Source: Aphis gossypii
Lineage: Eukaryota > Arthropoda > Insecta > Hemiptera > Aphididae
DNA: 64,000 nt
Reading direction: 5' to 3'
Assembly: GCF_020184175.1 (NCBI RefSeq)
Contig: NC_065532.1
Span: forward strand, 44,908,287 to 44,972,286
Shown here one piece after another: positions 37,366-45,850 of this stretch. Position 1 is the first letter of the stretch. Each line of letters opens with the position of its first letter. A model generated the notes under the pieces. It was not told where the DNA came from, made no database searches, and saw only the letters and a list, made by a program, of their open reading frames with translations. A program made the position numbers and the translations under genes.

Positions 37366-38129
37366 ATGGACTCTTTGTACTTAGTTACATTACACTTAAT
37401 TATCTATGTATGTTCAACACATGGTGTACCTATTGATGATGATCAAGCACTAAAACCATGTCCAAAAATTACACCTTTCAAAAAAGTCAACATCGATCAG
37501 GTAAAAAGGAAAAAATTAAATATTAAAAATAATATAATTTTATAACGAAATAATCGGCAAAATGAATTTTGCAGTTATTGGGAAAATGGTTTTTGGCTAT
37601 AATGGTGATAGAATCAGAACATGAAGAATTTGTTGAAGATGGTGTTTGTATTCATGGTGAACTTTTGCGATATAATAAAACCACATTGAGACAAGTATGG
37701 AACATTGATAATCCATTATTAATTGGTGACCACAGTGCTGTTATTGAATTGCCAACAATAGAAAATGAAGTAGGAATTTGGTCAATACAAAGTCCACTAG
37801 GAGGTACTCTATTAAATATTAACAATATTCTACAACCTAATATTAATCATTATTATTAATCCATTATTTAATATTTATGATTTTGTATAGGAGAAATAAC
37901 TGCAACTATAATTGATGCAGATCCTGACGCACATTTGATATTGGCGTTTTGTGGTAAAAAAGGATCAGACTCATTACACATGTGGACTGTAGTAGTAACA
38001 CGTCAAAACGGAATTGCAGCACCAGAAACCTTAAAATTATCAGCCATTTTAGTCAAACACGGTTATAATCCAATGGCAAGTAAAATTATAAGCTGGAAAA
38101 ATTGTCCGATTTATACCATGATACCTTGA
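37366..38129 (+). CDS. Secreted lipocalin-like protein
   Basis: Three exons (37366-37500, 37575-37803, 37891-38129) give 200 residues in frame. The ATG at 37366 is preferred over the one at 37303 because it is followed at once by a hydrophobic signal peptide (MDSLYLVTLHLIIYVCSTHG), so the mature protein would start near residue 20. Exon 2 opens with LLGKWFLAI, a G-x-W motif as in the first conserved region of lipocalins, after a cysteine (LKPCPK). Other cysteines (DGVCIHGE, LAFCGKK, WKNCPIY) could form disulphides. The length and beta-rich pattern fit a small ligand-binding calycin such as apolipoprotein D-like proteins, but the match is only at motif level and the ligand is unknown. AATAAA at 38171-38176. 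It is convergent with RpL35A. Confidence 0.75.
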
Positions 38130-38170
38130 TAATCTTAACAGTTATTTTGTATGATATAAACTAATAGTAA

Positions 38171-38218
38171 AATAAATAAAAATACAGAATTATACAATTT
38201 TTTTAATTTTTTTTTATT
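38171..38218. terminator. Abutting convergent poly(A) signals (lipocalin-like and RpL35A)
   Basis: AATAAA for the plus-strand lipocalin-like gene lies at 38171-38176. The minus-strand AATAAA for RpL35A appears as tttatt at 38213-38218. Expected cleavage sites for both fall around 38190-38200, so the two transcripts meet or slightly overlap within the 128 bp separating their stop codons. Confidence 0.65.
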
Positions 38219-38257
38219 TTTTTGTTAACTGAAAATTGTCAATTGTATTACAATAGC

Positions 38258-39484
38258 TTATATACGAGAAGGATACAACATCTGAAACAAAAACAAAAAA
38301 AAATTGTTAGACTATAGAATTACAATATTTATATTTAAAAATATGGGATGTGTTAAACTAAAATTTATTCATCTTATTTAAACTCAGTTAATTTTTCAAA
38401 AATTAAGTAAAATAATTTGTGAATATACTTGTAATGGTCAAAAGAAAAAAGAATTAAAATTGGTCATTTTCATTGGTTTATATTGGATTTGAATCTAACA
38501 TAGGGATATACTCATTGCTCACAAGTTAATTAGGGTTTGTTATCCCTACATAAATATGAATTATAGATTGTTTGAGGAACCCAGTATTCAACTCAGCATA
38601 GAATTATTTGATTCAGATTAACTTACGTAGCTAATACATAGCAGTTAAATTAATTCTAGAATGTTTTAAGAAAAAAATGCTTACAATCCTGACACGATGA
38701 CCCATTGCTTTAGCGGGAAGGTTGGTCTTAAATTTGGCTCGTACAGATCCTGTGGCACCATGGGGACGGGTTACTTTGCCCCAAATAGCGCGGACCTTGG
38801 ACTTCTTCTTTGGGCGTCCAGGGACTGACACTAATCGCTTGGCCTGGAAACAGAAATTAAGTTTAAATTATTTTAAGTGGACAATTTGTGATTTACAAAT
38901 CAATTTATAATCATAAAAACTAAAAAAAAAAAAGGTTAGAAATAGGTAAAATTTCAATATTATCGGAAAATGTAGGTAGTTAAAAAATGTCATATATTCG
39001 AGACATGTTGGCATTGTTAAATTTAATTAAAATAATTTGACACTATTAGTAATATCAGATACTATCTTGTAAATGTAGTATATATACAGATATAAGTAAA
39101 TATTAAATGCTTTTTGGATATTAAGGATACTAAATACAAGTCATCATGACTTGTAAATTATTAAGAAATTGTACAAAGTATTAAAAATTAAAATCAAGTA
39201 ATACATACCCTGTAGACATAAGCGACACGTTTTCCAACATAAAACCAAGAGTCGGCTTTGGAATCACATCCGTCAACTTTAAGTAGAGCGGTGTTTTCGT
39301 GTTGATTGCGGAGTCCTCTGCGGAAACCTGTGAACACTGCCCTAGAGTACAAACGTCCGTAGGGCCTCTTCTGGCGCCTTTTCTGTTTAACTACTTTCTT
39401 TTCTTTGTCGGCAGATTCAACGACTTTTTCAGTTTTGACCTTTGCGGCCGATTTACTGGCTTTTTTAGCGGACGCCTCTGGCAT
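38258..39484 (-). CDS. RpL35A: 60S ribosomal protein L35A (eL33)
   Basis: Coding exons 39209-39484, 38685-38843 and 38258-38281 give 152 residues. The family core is unmistakable: LYSRAVFTGFRRGLRNQHEN, ALLKVDGC, FYVGKRVAYVYRAK, VRAIWGKVTRPHG, SVRAKFKTNLPAKAMGHRVRI and the terminal MLYPSRI. The last seven residues come from a tiny 24-nt exon. A Lys/Ala-rich N-terminal extension of about 43 residues precedes the core, as in Drosophila but not in human (110 residues). The start ATG is the first codon of its exon, immediately after an acceptor (ctgttttag). An untranslated exon ends at the GTATGT donor at about 39638-39643. Product: large ribosomal subunit component. Confidence 0.97.
38501..38548. 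repeat. 8-bp perfect inverted repeat in the RpL35A second intron
   Basis: tagggata at 38501-38508 pairs with tatcccta at 38541-38548 around a 32-nt loop. Ribosomal-protein introns often host snoRNAs, but on the host (minus) strand I do not see a convincing ACA box after the stem, so this is only described as a hairpin. Confidence 0.4.
39135..39155. repeat. Short palindrome in the RpL35A first coding intron
   Basis: tacaagtca and tgacttgta form a perfect 9-bp stem around the loop tca. On the minus strand it includes ATGATGA, which looks like a snoRNA C box, but no matching terminal stem and D box were seen. Confidence 0.5.
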
Positions 39485-39639
39485 CTAAAACAGGCAAAAC
39501 AATACACGGTTTTGAATTTTTATCCGATCCGATCCTTTGATTTGGAGAACGTTTCGCGGTTAATCTCACATTAATGGCCACAGTAAAGGGTACAGAGTTG
39601 TTTTTAAAAACTAAATGTGAATTCTAAACGAAAATACAT

Positions 39640-39720
39640 ACCTTTGAAGTGCGTTGAAACGTTGACGAAAATCAAATCGTTCGACGACAACGGCGAACAG
39701 TAAGAGTAAAAAGAGGAATT
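39640..39720 (-). promoter_or_regulatory. RpL35A leader exon with TOP-like transcription start
   Basis: On the minus strand the sequence ATTCCTCTTTTTACTCTTACTG at about 39698-39719 has the pyrimidine-rich context of a terminal oligopyrimidine (TOP) start used by ribosomal protein genes. A short leader follows to the GTATGT donor at about 39643, which would splice to the acceptor directly before the start codon at 39484. Confidence 0.55.
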
Positions 39721-39785
39721 ATCGTACAGTAAACAAACGCACTATAACCTGAAAAAGACTCGTGTCCCGAAAAGTGGAGGGGGAC

Positions 39786-40055
39786 TTAACACCGTATGTC
39801 TGCACGCATCATGGAGAAATAAAATACAAAGTGATAAGCGCCGTACTCTGCCCGAGGGAGTTCAAATATTCGCGGGTACGTCTGTCCAAAACGAGTAAAT
39901 TTAAAAACTGTCTTAGGATTGGCCAAGATATTTGATTTACATAATATTATTATATTCTGTAAAGATTCTGTATAGATCTCAACCACAGATTTCAATAAAG
40001 AACTAGATAGCGAACTCCTGCTATCAATATTGAAGCCAGGTTTTTCGGTTGGCAT
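39786..40055 (-). CDS. Hypothetical 89-residue ORF upstream of RpL35A
   Basis: An ATG-initiated frame (MPTEKPGFNIDSRSSLSSSL at the N-terminus, ending FYFSMMRADIRC) on the minus strand. Its composition is less skewed than the surrounding low-complexity ORFs, but it matches no family I recognise. It ends about 70 bp before the predicted RpL35A transcription start and lies in the RpL35A-USP1 intergenic promoter region, which is G+C-richer. It may be non-coding. Confidence 0.2.
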   Translation of the reverse strand: MPTEKPGFNIDSRSSLSSSLLKSVVEIYTESLQNIIILCKSNILANPKTVFKFTRFGQTYPRIFELPRAEYGAYHFVFYFSMMRADIRC

Positions 40056-40901
40056 TATATGGTATTTTAAATGGTAAATATTAATTACGTTGTATTGTAT
40101 TTTATGATGTCTAAACCTGTTGTTTAAAAAAATTAAGAATATTTTATAGAAATCATTTTTCATTTATTTCTATATTTTACCATTGAAAACGATGTTATTC
40201 CTAATACATGTTTATAGGAAATGTAATGTTTTGCCAACCGAAAACATGGCGGAAACTGATACACGAGCTTCAATGTTAATAATATAAATAATATACGAGT
40301 TCCTTATCTAGTTAGAATAGAAGTCTGTAATCTCAACCGTTACTGGTCGTGAAATTGAATAAGATGTGCAATCGCAATCTGCGGCGCGAGAGATCGTGAA
40401 AATCCACAGATATATATTTGTGTGAAAATCCGACGGGTGGGTGGACCACATAGATAATACTATCTTTAATCGCGGTGGACGGTCTTCGGAAATACCTCCA
40501 GAAGGTTTTTCCTCCAGAGGTGCTATCCCCATTCCCCGGCAGCCAGGTGCCCGCACGCACTAATTATTGTCGGTGTTGTGTAACTGTGTAAGTACAAAGT
40601 TGTGTTAACACGACAAAATGGTGGACCAGCCCGTGTCGTCGGTTCGCCCGTGATAATCGTCTCGTTGACACAGTCTTAGGTGAAGTGGTTGTGAGCAGAT
40701 ACCTACTCGATAGTAAAACCGAGAAGAGCTACTGCTGGATTAAAGAACGCAAGTGCTGATCTCCCGATCTCCGTTCGCCAGACGCGCCTTAGAACACTAA
40801 ACGCGCGCTAGCTGTTTTGGTTCGGTGACATTTGAAAACGATCACCGCGGATTCTTTCTATGCACACACGTTATTTCCATGAAATCTCCTATGTCCGATT
40901 G
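40030..40901. promoter_or_regulatory. USP1 promoter and untranslated first exon
   Basis: The G+C-richer interval between RpL35A and USP1, which are divergent. A plus-strand exon ends at the good donor GTGAGT (40902-40907) after gtccgattg. It is predicted to splice to the acceptor at 41450-41451. The exon start is not determined but is probably near 40560-40620. A 12-bp inverted repeat (gccaaccgaaaa at 40233-40244; its complement at 40042-40053) flanks about 180 bp within the region. Confidence 0.5.
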
Positions 40902-41502
40902 GTGAGTGTAAATCGACCACTACGATATTGTCGCTGTAATTCTATATACTCTACAATCTCAATTGGTAGTCGTTAAAATATTATCACGCCATCCGCCCCT
41001 TTGGATACTTTTTTACAAATTCGTGCGAAAACGAAAGACTTCAACTGTTTGTGTGGTCGGCCGAATTCGATATCGCTGCTGAACCATTGATAGTATTTCG
41101 CCTTACTATCAGTACCCGCGGTTAATGTTGTATTTGATTTTCACTAGTGAATTTGACTTATTTGACTTATTCTATGCATGTATGTAACTAAGGAATTAAG
41201 TAAACTGTAATTGAACAGGAAATAGACCATTAGCCTAATAAATTTCTGGATCTTGCTTAATGATGAAGTCTCAAAGAATAAATTGTAACCAATTTTTAAA
41301 TTATTACTGGTTTCTTAGATAAAAGCTATCTACCTGTTGAGAAGTTTTTTAGTTTGATAAAATATGAGTTCATGGTTCAATTCAACTTAACAGGCTTGTC
41401 TATACTAGTTCAATTCCATCATTGCTAATAGATTGTTATTATATATTTCAGGGTTAAGAAAAATGACAGTTTTATCGTCAGCAGAGACAGCTGAACAGCC
41501 AC
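40879..41502 (+). promoter_or_regulatory. Predicted upstream ORF overlapping the USP1 start codon
   Basis: With the leader exon (ending at 40901) spliced to 41452, an ATG at 40879 opens a 21-codon frame (MKSPMSDWVKKNDSFIV...). It passes over the USP1 ATG at 41463 in another frame and stops at TGA about 37 nt inside the USP1 coding sequence (near 41500). If the leader splice is right, USP1 translation would need leaky scanning past this start. This is inference from splice sites. Confidence 0.4.
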
Positions 41503-44500
41503 CTCGCAAGAAGTTGTGTTTATCAGCATCCAGGCAACTACAATCTAAATCCTATGCACTCTCTCAACTTAATCCGATGGCATCACCTCTTGATCAGCCT
41601 GGTAACTGAAGTTTACAATTTTTCAATCAAGTTTTGTTAACTTAAAATATTGCTATTTGCAATTTCTGAATTGTTCGCAGTTAAATAATTTATTTTAGTT
41701 GTAAACAATTGCTGTTCAATAAGTCTGTATTGTACTTTCATTATTGATTGATTCTATAATTTTTTAATATGGAACCAGACTTCGAAAGCCACGTTATGTG
41801 GTATTTATTAGGTTACAGTTTTCTAATGTTTACTGTACCTTTTATTGGATTTTTTTCTATGAAATATTTTCTTGGTCAAGTTCTAAATATCCAAGGATAT
41901 AGAGTTATAGCTATATCCGTTGTTTTTGCTGTTATTATTGTACAATTGATAATTTATAGTTATGTAAAACAAGCATTTAATGAACCTGTCGATACAGTTG
42001 ATGATACTGATGGTCATGAAGATGATGAAAATGAGGTTAACATAGAAAAAAAGGATCAATAGTGTTATATAATTTTTTATCATAACTTAATATTTTCAGC
42101 GTTCTTTTATTTTAGTGATATTAACCAAGTTGTAAAATTATTGCATGTAGATTTTAAGCATTCCTTATAAACTTTATTATTATAATCTAATAAACTTACT
42201 TTATTATTTACATTCCAATATTATTTATTATTATTCATAATTTATAATCTTGTTATTTATCTATAAACAAATTTATCTTATAATTTTATTGATTGGCTGG
42301 TAAATATTTTACTTTTAAATGAATAAATATATATATTATTAACCCCATTTAGTATTTTTTTTTATCTTTATACACGTTCTGTAAAAAAATATCTTATTGA
42401 AAAATCCTATGCACTTAACTATTATAACAAATCTTAATACCTATTTATATATTATACGTCAATCTTATAATTAGCTTAAATTCGTCAAAATAGTTAATTG
42501 AAAGTGTCTTTACATTTTATGTAATGTGGCTTAATAAGCAATTAATATAAAATGTAGTATAGTTTTTAAGTAAAATGTATGTATTCAAGTAAAATGATAC
42601 ATACTAACATAATGAAAGTCATTATTTTATCATCAATACAAAACTATTTTATCACTTTAAAAAGTTAAAAGATATTTTTAAATTTTTTTAAGACATTTAA
42701 TAATTATTACTTCAAAATTTATTGAAGTTAATTTATTTCCAATATATAGTAGGTATATAATATGTTTAAGAAGAGTAGAAGGAAGTATGAATGCCAAGAC
42801 AATTAAAGACTTAAATTAAGTGTTATGGTTTAAATATTTAAATCAATTAAAAAAAAAAAATAAATATTATAAAACTTCTTCCATTTGGTGTTAATTTAGG
42901 TTTATATTATTTTTAGTGTTATCTAAATCATTGTTAGTAGTATATTTTGTATGTCTACTGATATAAAGAAAATCTTATTTAGTGTGTTGAATGTTTTAAT
43001 TTGAGGTTTAATTTTAAATTCAAACTTAGTAAAAAATAAAAATTCTTATCCTTTTGAAGGCTTTTAAATAATAATAGTTTATTTGTATTAAATAATTAAT
43101 TTGTTAATTTAGATGAATATAATAATTTTATTAAAATAATGCGTTATGAAATGTAAATTTACATTCTACTACAGACAATTTATATTATTTTAATTTTCTT
43201 TAAAGTTATTCGGCATATCAAGCAACAGCAACAACTGCAGCAGCAACAACAGCAGCAGCAAATAAACTGTTCTTGTGACAATGAAAGTAATGGATCCCCT
43301 GGTGTGGCAACTTTATGCAATCTTGGTAACACCTGTTTTCTAAATAGTGTTTTATACACATTAAGATTTGCACCTTCATTTTTGCACAATCTTCATCACC
43401 TAATCACTGAGTTACAAGAGATCACGGGGCGGTCAACAAACGGACTCAAGGTACCAGGCTTAAGCAAATATATTTATTTTAATATTTTGTAAAATTTAAT
43501 TTCTTCATGTCATTTTATTTAATTTTTCACAGGGAAAATGCTCTTCTCTGGGCAGAAGTACGAGCTCAGTCAGCAGCAAAATGTGGAACTTTCAATCATC
43601 ATTAAATGTTAGTATGAATGATTTAAAAATTATACAAGTTACTGAACGTCTTCACCAAGTATTTGAAGCATTACATAATTGTGAGCTCAAAGATAGTTCA
43701 GATCCATATCAACCTGAAGTATTTTTGCAATCTTTAAGGTAATAATAAATTATAAATGTTTTTATAAATATTATTAATTTTAATTCTATTTCAATGTTGT
43801 GTTAAATGTTAATAGAGATGTCAACCCAATTTTCGAAGGAAATCAGCAACATGATGCCCATGAACTTCTTGTCTGCTTGTTAGATAATATTCGAGAAGGA
43901 TGTAAATTAGTCATGCAGCATTCTGCTCAAGTGAATTGTTTTGTTGCACCTGCCCCAGTCATTCAACCTGTTGCACCTAACAAATTGAAAAAATTTTCTG
44001 GACAAGTACGAAAGTCTTTAAAAATTGCATCCAGTAGTAAAACACGGCCAGTCAATGGTAATCTTCCGCCCAATGTTAATATTCCTAGTGATAAAGTGGT
44101 TTTATCCGAAAATGACAATTTTGCTGGTACAAAAGTTAATCATAAATCATGAAAATTCTAAAGAATTTACTACCTAAATAATTTTTTTAGATGACAAACA
44201 AATGTATGTAGTTAATGGAACTACAAATGCTGTCCAATCTGATGAAAATGAAAGCATTCCTAGTGGCAGCAGTAGTAGTAGTAGTAGTAGTACATCAATG
44301 TTTGATGATTTTCAAGGTGTATCTTTACTTCGCACCACATGTTTAGAATGTGAATTTGTTACAGAACGGAAAGAGAGTTTTTGTGATATCTGTGTTCCTA
44401 TAAATGGTTTAACTAATGGAGACATATCACCTGAAAATGAATTCAACCCATATGGTTTGTTGATTATTTTCATATTTATTTCATTTATATTAATTATATA

Positions 44501-45391
44501 TACATTCTAGATTATGATAGTGTAAACAAATTGTATCATTCTGCAATAGTAACTGAAGAATATTTACAAGACACTGACAAATATTGGTGTGAACAGTGTT
44601 GTCGATATAATGAAGCTAAACGAAGTGTTGGTTATGAAAGTTTACCTCGATTACTGACATTACATTTAAAACGATTTTGCACCAACTATAGGTATATATT
44701 TATAATTGTTCATTAGCTCATAAATTAGGAGCATACATGTGTATAAAAATAAATATCAATTAATAAATTCATTTTTAGAGCTGTTGTGTCAAAAGTAAAC
44801 GAACACATGCCAACTCCTTTAACATTGGAGTGTTTTTGTGAAGAGTGTTTATCTCTCAATTCACAACAACAAACTCGAGCACATAGTTACCAGCTATATG
44901 CCATAATAATGCATTTGGGTGCTACAATTGCTTCTGGGCATTATGTCGCATATGTTAAGGCTCAGGACAACCTTGATGAGTATATCAACTGTCCTCGTGA
45001 TCGACGCAAGACTGGAAGTCTTTCCGTCACACCCAATGGTACTTTACCAGCAAATTATAAAAAATCATCAATATCAAATGGTCTTTTTCGATTTTTAAAA
45101 ATATCTTCGAAAACATCTTCAGGAGCTCCTAATAGTCAATCAAGTGATTCAATTGATGATTCAGGAAAAGTTTCTTCGTTAGGACGGTGGTGCCGTAGTC
45201 TAGAATGCTGCGGTGTAAGAATATTAGATAACTCAGAAGGTGGAGATAGCATGTGGTTAGAGTGTGATGATGAAACAGTAAGAACTATGTCGGTTGCACA
45301 ATTAACACAAATTTTAGAATCTAAATCATCCAAGAACTCAGCATTAACTCCGTATTTATTATTTTATGTCAAAGTCAACCACAGCGAATAA
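41463..45391 (+). CDS. Usp1: USP1-type ubiquitin-specific protease
   Basis: Seven coding exons (41463-41601, 43206-43450, 43533-43738, 43816-44126, 44191-44454, 44511-44691, 44779-45391) join in phase to 652 residues (human USP1 785). The Cys box NLGNTCFLNSVLYTLRF places the catalytic Cys near residue 90. NPIFEGNQQHDAHELL is the QQDAHE-type box. Zinc-binding pairs are CLECEF and WCEQCC. The His box is IASGHYVAY with His near 503. The final WLECDDETVRTMS supplies the catalytic Asp region, as in USP1. Known USP1 acts in the nucleus with UAF1 (WDR48) to remove monoubiquitin from FANCD2 and PCNA. A poly-Gln run follows the first intron (13 residues with one Leu) and a poly-Ser run is coded near 44262-44292. 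An obvious Gly-Gly autocleavage site is not assignable. AATAAA at 45412-45417, only about 20 bp past the stop. Confidence 0.93.
41769..42062 (+). CDS. VMA21: VMA21-like V-ATPase assembly factor
   Basis: An intronless 97-residue protein with two membrane segments (about residues 10-32, YLLGYSFLMFTVPFIGFF..., and 45-66, VIAISVVFAVIIVQLIIYSY) joined by a short lumenal loop (SMKYFLGQVLNIQGY). This is the VMA21 layout. An acidic cytosolic tail ends IEKKDQ, placing lysines at -4 and -3, a dilysine ER-retrieval signal like that of yeast Vma21p. VMA21 escorts assembly of the membrane V0 sector in the ER. The gene lies wholly in a USP1 intron on the same strand. It may have its own promoter, or share the USP1 leader by alternative splicing to one of the acceptors just upstream. 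AATAAA at 42189. The family call rests on length, topology and tail. Confidence 0.8.
   Translation: MEPDFESHVMWYLLGYSFLMFTVPFIGFFSMKYFLGQVLNIQGYRVIAISVVFAVIIVQLIIYSYVKQAFNEPVDTVDDTDGHEDDENEVNIEKKDQ
42189..42194 (+). terminator. Poly(A) signal of VMA21 inside the USP1 intron
   Basis: Canonical AATAAA about 130 bp after the VMA21 stop codon. Its use would cut short any USP1 precursor that retains this intron, so VMA21 polyadenylation and USP1 splicing would compete if they share a promoter. Confidence 0.55.
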
Positions 45392-45676
45392 TGAATTATT
45401 TACTTCATATTAATAAAAAATCCTGGTTATATTAATTTGGTGACAAATTGTAAATCAGAACTTCAAGTGTTGGCACCCTTACCAAAGACTAATATTTAAG
45501 TGCACTTTGCTGCTATAACTTTTAATATTTTAAAGTTAACTATACACAAAATATTCATAACTTTTATTATTAAAATTATATAATTACCTAATACAATCAA
45601 TCTCCACCAGGCACGAACACAAGGAAAAAATTGGTGGAGGAAGGGGTTTGAAAAAGTTCATAAATATCGTACTATA
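45392..45676. other. USP1 3' end and spacer
   Basis: Contains the USP1 poly(A) signal AATAAA at 45412-45417 and then A/T-rich spacer up to the MITE at 45677. No coding sequence. Confidence 0.45.
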
Positions 45677-45850
45677 CCCAATTAAAAATAAGGCAGTGAC
45701 CTGGTGGCCAAGTTGTGTGCATGAGTGTGACTTTGTTCTGCAGCGCTAGCATACCCGATCGGAATTGTTTGAATAGGTGAGGGACTAAACGTCTGACCGT
45801 CACAGATGAAAACTGGTTGCCGCCGGGTCACGGTCTTATTTTGAATTGGG
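45677..45850. mobile_element. Mariner-like MITE, 174 bp
   Basis: Terminal inverted repeats of about 30 bp: CCCAATTAAAAATAAGGCAG at the left and its imperfect inverted copy (cttattttgaattggg) at the right, continuing into gtgacctggtggc / gccgccgggtcac. The element is bounded by TA on both sides (45675-45676, 45851-45852), the target duplication of the Tc1/mariner group. No ORF. Confidence 0.75.

Larger units (their letters stand above)
41602..43205 (+). other. USP1 intron hosting VMA21
   Basis: The 1.6-kb intron after the first coding exon of USP1. It contains the complete VMA21 ORF on the same strand and a poly(A) signal at 42189-42194. Downstream of that signal, from 42.2 to 43.2 kb, the sequence is A/T-rich with no feature. 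Two acceptor-like sites (ttcgcag at 41674-41680; tattttag at 41692-41699) lie between the USP1 donor and the VMA21 ATG. Confidence 0.6.

Noticed and set aside
43180..43389. 69-codon minus-strand ORF with a long Cys run
   Set aside because: Antisense shadow of the USP1 poly-Gln tract and Cys box.
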